From the NCBI GenBank assembly GCA_021628825.1, contig JAJXRY010000001.1:868001-932000 (forward strand): DNA of 64,000 nucleotides. The letters are read 5' to 3'. The stretch is from Lachnospiraceae bacterium. GTDB lineage: Bacteria; Bacillota; Clostridia; Lachnospirales; Lachnospiraceae. The notes under the pieces were generated by a model. It ran no database searches, had not been told where the DNA came from, and saw nothing but the letters and a program-made list of their open reading frames with translations. This document shows positions 59,704-64,000 of this stretch, piece after piece. Each line of letters begins with the position of its first letter. Within the stretch, counting starts at the first letter, position 1. Both the position numbers and the translations under genes were made by a program.

Positions 59704-60624
59704 TTACTTTAATTTAATTCTCGGATCCACAATCTTGTATACAATATCAACAACCACATTCATAATGATAATCAATGTTGCAAGGAAAATGGTTGTTCCC
59801 ATAATCAGGGTATAATCACGTCCGTTAATTGCAGTAATGAACTCTCCGCCAAGTCCCGGAATCGTGAAGATCTTCTCAACAACAAAGCTTCCTGTTACGG
59901 TATAGGCAAGTAACGGTCCTACATAGGTAATGACCGGAAGGATTGCATTTCGTAACGCATGCTTAAACAGAATCTTGCCGCCTGCAAGCCCCTTTGGCCT
60001 TCGCAGTACGCATATAGTCCTGTCTCAGAACATCCAGCATGGAGGATCTCATCAGACGCATAATATACGCAGTCGGATAAAAAGCAAGCGCCATAACCGG
60101 CATCACATAATGTTTCCAGGAAGTAAGTCCCATCGTCGGCAGAATCTGCAGTTTTACACCGAAGAAGTATAAAAGCAGCGTACAGATTACGAAACTCGGT
60201 ACAGCGATTCCACAGGTAGAAATCACACTGATCAGATTATCGAGGAATTTTCCTCTCTTCAGTGCGGCAATACAGCCAAGCGGAACACCGAACAGCAATG
60301 CAACCAGTACGGACACGCCGCCCACACGGGCAGATACCGGAAACTTCATGCTAATAATGTCCATAACGGTACGTCCTCTCTGCTTTAAGCTGTCACCGAA
60401 ATCACCGTGACTAGCGCCTGCCATGTAGGTCAGATACTGCTGCCACAACGGCTTGTCCAGTCCATATTTTTGCTTCCAAAGCGGCTGTTGCCTGAGGACT
60501 GATGGCCTTTTTCGGAAAGAAACGGTCCGCCAGGAACCATGTTCATCAGGAAAAAGGTCAGGGTTGCCACGGCCCAGATGGTCACGATGGCAAGTAATAT
60601 TCTTTTGAGAATATATTTCAGCAT
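59704..60624 (-). CDS. oppB: Oligopeptide ABC transporter permease OppB
   Basis: The start is set at 60624 (MLKYILKRILLAIVTIWAVA), after GAGGTG. Family motif FFLMNMVPGGPF; the EAA loop YMRTAKAKGLAGGKILFKHA and YTVTGSFVVEKIFTIPGLGG close the C-terminal half. About 306 residues. Slips near 60460 (T5) and 59985 split it. First gene of the operon. Confidence 0.92.
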
Positions 60625-60802
60625 TTTTGTCACCTCATTAATTTGTTACTATGCTAAAGCACTCCACATAATGGTTAATGATAACACATTCTCATTCACT
60701 TTTCCAGCCTAAAATCATAGTTCCAGCATTTCCCTTGTACGGAATTTAATACAACTTTTATGCTTTGATTAGTATTTATGCAAAATTTTACATCATTATA
60801 CA

Positions 60803-60847
60803 AAAAGCCAGGAATCTGCCCTTTTCGACAAATTCCTGACTTTTTTT
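60803..60847. terminator. Terminator after the DUF3298 lipoprotein gene
   Basis: AAAGCCAGGAATCTG ... CAAATTCCTGACTTTTTTT, usable on both strands; the minus-strand T run is T5. Confidence 0.75.
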
Positions 60848-60857
60848 CGCACTCCCA

Positions 60858-62789
60858 TTATGATAAATCGATCTTCCATTTAAGCTCATCGTAGGGAATA
60901 AGAACCTCCGGCATTCCTTCCGCGTAGCCTGCCACTTCATAGACTCCAAAGTAATACACCAGTCCTTCCTCAGTCAGATAATAAGCTCCCGCTTTCAAGT
61001 GATGATCCTCCATGAATCCAGCATTTCTCGAGATATACCTAAACCCAAAGTTTCCTTCCGGGATTTCGTCTTTCTTATACCGCTCTTCAAACTTCCGGGT
61101 CACAATGACATTTAACTCCTCTTCGGAGCTTGCCAGAATATCGTCCAGATAAAGCTCCTCTCCTGTCTCCCGGTCATAAAGCCGGAAGATCTCATATGGT
61201 ATACCATGAGCTGCACCACTGTGATAATCATACCCTTTCCACAAAAGCCCGATGTAGCGGTCATTGTAATAAGAAAGATCTCCCCAAAAAGTAACCGAGC
61301 TTTCGTTCCAGTACGCTTCTTCATGGGGTTCTTCCTCATCAAAGCCCATTTCTGCAGCATTCTTTATCATGGAATCCGTTATTTCCTGTACCTGTGCATT
61401 TATCTCCTCATCTCCCGGCATATTTCCATTCAGGGTAAAGCCTTCGACATAATATGCATACCTTGTCCTGCCGCAATTCTCACACAGCACTTCATCCGCC
61501 TCATAATAAAACTGCCCGATCTGATCAATTCCCCGGTCCGCAAGAACGGCTGCATTTTCCGATTTTCCGGTCAGCCAGTTATAGGATGCAAACACGGTCT
61601 GATCCCCGGAATCCTCAATGACATACAACTCTCCATGGGAGAGCGTCAGAAGACTATTCTCTACCAGATTCAGATTCCACTTAATATATGGACTCCAGAT
61701 AGTCTGATATAAATACTGTCCTTCCCGTCCCTGATCCAGACTACCGTAAGTCTGATACCACATCTGATCTTCAGTCTGATGCAGATCGGTTTCCGAATTG
61801 TGCTTCATATAGTAAATTCCTTCAGCATCCGCACCGATCACATTCCTCTTTTCAGCAGAAAGCTCGTGTTTCTCACCGGTCTTAAGGTTCTGGTAATACT
61901 GATGCTCTTCCCCATCTTCGGAGCTATTTCCACTTATGTAATACAGGATATGCCAGCCATCATAATAATTCACGGAATAGTCCGAAGAGAGCAGTTCCGT
62001 TATTTCACCGGTATCCGGTTCATACAGGACATAATTCTGATTTTCATCCTGCAAAAGAATCTGTGGGAAATACAGGTTCTGGTAAGCATAATAAAGCCTG
62101 CCTTCCATATCCATGATCTGAATCTCTTCATACCCTGCCGGAATGGAAGCTCTTCCGTCCTCCCTTGTACCGGTAATCTCTTCCCCGATATCTCCATTTT
62201 CCTCTAATGCGATCGTATGATAATCGGTGTTGTAGTTTTCATCATATGTCCGCAGATACATCTGATGATCCAGAATATACACATCCCTCACATATTCATC
62301 AAACGAAAACTCCACCTGAGAAGCCTCACCCGTAGATAGATCCACCTGATACAGAAGATTTTGTGCACGATCCCCTCTCTCCAGATAGAAGTCATTAAAG
62401 CAGTACAGATATTCTCCAGCAAGATAAAGCTTTCTGTTATTCGTATCCGTTATCCTCGAATAAGTCTTTGGCATTTCATAATTCTCTCCGGTAAGCGGAA
62501 AAGCCTCAAACTCCCCAGTGACCTGATTGTAGCTGTAAACTGCTTCATTCGATGCAAAATAAATCATCTCTCCCCGGACCGCATATCTGCCGTTCAGATG
62601 ATAAGGGAACCCGGCATCAAACAATGCCTGCAGATCCCCGGTCTCGTCTTCCTGTACAAGATCTCCTGCATCTCCAATCTCATCCTCTGGCTGCTCCTGC
62701 TGCTTCCTCATCTGTCCGGCTGCCGAGCACCCAGTAAGCAAAGACAGGACAAGAAGCCCTGCTATACTGATACATAGCGGTCTTTTCAT
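60858..62789 (-). CDS. Lipoprotein with DUF3298-type C-terminal domain (copy 1)
   Basis: 643 residues, uninterrupted. Signal peptide with lipobox LLTGCSAAG (Cys 21), an acidic linker, then about 400 residues of propeller-like repeats (MIYFASNEAVYSYNQ, YLYCFNDFYLERGDR, NYYDGWHILYYISGN, YASYNW-like strands). The C-terminal region YYNDRYIGLLWKGYDYHSGA through RLYDRETGEELYLDDILASS and YDELKWKIDLS is DUF3298/RsiV-C-like. Includes an ENCG-type CxxC. Surface protein of unknown role; a close paralog lies directly upstream. Confidence 0.8.
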   Translation of the reverse strand: MKRPLCISIAGLLVLSLLTGCSAAGQMRKQQEQPEDEIGDAGDLVQEDETGDLQALFDAGFPYHLNGRYAVRGEMIYFASNEAVYSYNQVTGEFEAFPLTGENYEMPKTYSRITDTNNRKLYLAGEYLYCFNDFYLERGDRAQNLLYQVDLSTGEASQVEFSFDEYVRDVYILDHQMYLRTYDENYNTDYHTIALEENGDIGEEITGTREDGRASIPAGYEEIQIMDMEGRLYYAYQNLYFPQILLQDENQNYVLYEPDTGEITELLSSDYSVNYYDGWHILYYISGNSSEDGEEHQYYQNLKTGEKHELSAEKRNVIGADAEGIYYMKHNSETDLHQTEDQMWYQTYGSLDQGREGQYLYQTIWSPYIKWNLNLVENSLLTLSHGELYVIEDSGDQTVFASYNWLTGKSENAAVLADRGIDQIGQFYYEADEVLCENCGRTRYAYYVEGFTLNGNMPGDEEINAQVQEITDSMIKNAAEMGFDEEEPHEEAYWNESSVTFWGDLSYYNDRYIGLLWKGYDYHSGAAHGIPYEIFRLYDRETGEELYLDDILASSEEELNVIVTRKFEERYKKDEIPEGNFGFRYISRNAGFMEDHHLKAGAYYLTEEGLVYYFGVYEVAGYAEGMPEVLIPYDELKWKIDLS

Positions 62790-62827
62790 AACTTCCCCTT
62801 TCCATACATCCCGTTATCACACTGCCA

Positions 62828-64000
62828 TTATGATAAATCGATCTTCCATTTAAGCTCATCGTAGGGAATGAGAACCTCCGGAAATCCTTCTGCATAGCTT
62901 GCCACTTCATAGATTCCGAAATAATACACAAGTCCTTCCTCCGTCAGATAATAATCTCCTGCTTTCAAGTGATGACCCTCCAGAAATCCGGCGTTTTCTG
63001 AGATATACTCAAGTTCCTTTTCCCAGGTTACCTCACCACCATGCCTTTCTTCAAACATCCGGGTCACGATGGCATTTAACTCCTCTTCGGAGCTTGCCAG
63101 AATATCGTCCAGATAAAGCTTTTTCTCCCGTCTCCCGGTCATAAAGCAGGAAATGCCTATAGGGCATTCCATGGACTGCGCCGCTGTAATCATCATACCC
63201 GCTCCGCAAAAGTCCCATGTAACGGTCATTGTAATAAGAAAGATCTACTTCACAGGTAATCGAACCTTCCCTAAAGTACACTCCATCATGGTATTCTTCC
63301 TCATCTATACCCACTTCTGGGGCATTCTCTATCATGGAATCCGTTATTTCCTGTAACTGCGCATTAATTGCTTCATCTCCCGGCATGCTTACATTCAGGG
63401 TAAAACCTTCTATATAATATGCATATACTGGTTTGCCGCAATTCTCACACAGTTCTTCATCCGCTTCATAGTAAAACTGCCCGATCTGATCAATTCTCCG
63501 GTCCGCAAGAACGACTGCGTTTTCCGATTTTCCGGTCAGCCAGTTATAGGAAGCAAAAACGACCTGATCCCCGGAATCCTCAATGACATACAGCTCTCCA
63601 TGGGAGAGCGTCAGGAGACTATTCTCTACCAGATCCAGATTATTCTTAATATATGGACTCCAGATAATCTGATATAAATACTGTCCTTCCCGTCCCTGAT
63701 CCAGACTGTCATAGGTCTGATACCACATTTGATCTTCGGTCTGATGCAGATTCGTTTCCGAATTGTGCTTCATATAATAGATTCCTTCAATATCCGCACC
63801 AATCACATTCCGCTTTTCAGCAGAAAGCTCGTATTCTTCCCCTGTGTTAAGGTTCCGGTAATACTGATGGGCTTCCCCGTCCTCGGACATATATTCACCT
63901 AAGTAATACAGCAAATGCCAGCCATCATAATAGTTCACGGAATAGTCCGAAGAAAGCAGTTCCGTTATCTCTTCGGTATCCGGATCATACAGGACATAAT
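62828..64000 (-). CDS. Lipoprotein with DUF3298-type domain (copy 2, partial)
   Basis: C-terminal ~390 residues of a close paralog of copy 1, continuing beyond the right edge. Blocks such as SAEKRNVIGADIEGIYYMKH and YNWLTGKSENAVVLADRRID align with few changes, while the segment before the DUF3298 tail differs (HDGVYFREGSITCEVDLSYY). The C-terminal 11 residues are the same as in copy 1. One slip in a T5 run near 63120. It sits 38 bp upstream of copy 1, so they are probably co-transcribed tandem duplicates. Confidence 0.8.

Overview
The window looks like chromosomal DNA of a gut Lachnospiraceae-type Clostridium (Bacillota; Blautia, Roseburia or Agathobacter neighbourhood). I infer this from moderate GC, strong AGGAGG-type ribosome binding sites, YesM/YesN/LplA sugar-uptake modules, a FolB-FolK fusion, clostridial opp genes and abundant ICE/IS debris. 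No rRNA or tRNA gene was seen. A technical caveat governs everything: about two thirds of the genes have one or more single-base frame slips, nearly always in A/T (sometimes C/G) runs, inside otherwise well conserved proteins (PyrB, FolC, Ppk, PepT, OppB). I read these as sequencing/assembly indels, so each such gene is annotated as one CDS spanning the slips. Real truncations are annotated separately as pseudogenes.

Layout. 1-9.4 kb: a minus-strand xylo-oligosaccharide locus with GH8 exo-oligoxylanase, YesM-like kinase, YesN-like regulator, a chemoreceptor, an LplA-type binding protein and the start of an LplB-type permease. 9.4-16 kb: small acidic protein, polyphosphate kinase, exopolyphosphatase, DUF815 ATPase and P-protein PheA. 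16.1-20.3 kb: a DUF5050-like anchored protein facing the folate operon folC-folP-folBK. 20.3-26.6 kb: small membrane proteins, PH-domain protein, nitroreductase, pyrBI, VanZ-like protein, proline symporter PutP and a zinc-ribbon/DUF4870 protein. 26.7-33.6 kb: zinc-ribbon membrane proteins, a 7TM hybrid histidine kinase with receiver and HPt, HD hydrolase, histidine phosphatase, Ig-like protein and a flavin-reductase remnant. 33.7-35 kb: SPFH protein overlapping an Arc-like protein.

35-52.7 kb is an accessory mosaic: ORF6N protein, serine recombinase, a detached rlmD 3' end, Fic and MFS fragments that meet head to tail, an AraC/GH31 pair, ICE-type CpaF/DUF4314/XRE fragments, an IS21 remnant, a P-loop kinase, a GNAT acetyltransferase, and rlmD with a palindromic insertion. 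After these comes the most interesting object in the window, a 3.4-kb element at about 48754-52187. It encodes a zinc-ribbon protein, a Mu/TnsB-like DDE transposase and an ExeA/TnsC-like ATPase. It has 13-bp terminal inverted repeats and, at both ends, alternating ATACCC/GGGTAT sites; the right-end array keeps an exact 51-bp period over 261 bp.

52.7-64 kb: MITE-like palindromes, a small protein, peptidase T, the oppBCDFA peptide importer (uptake plus intracellular cleavage), and two tandem DUF3298-type lipoproteins, the second cut by the window edge.
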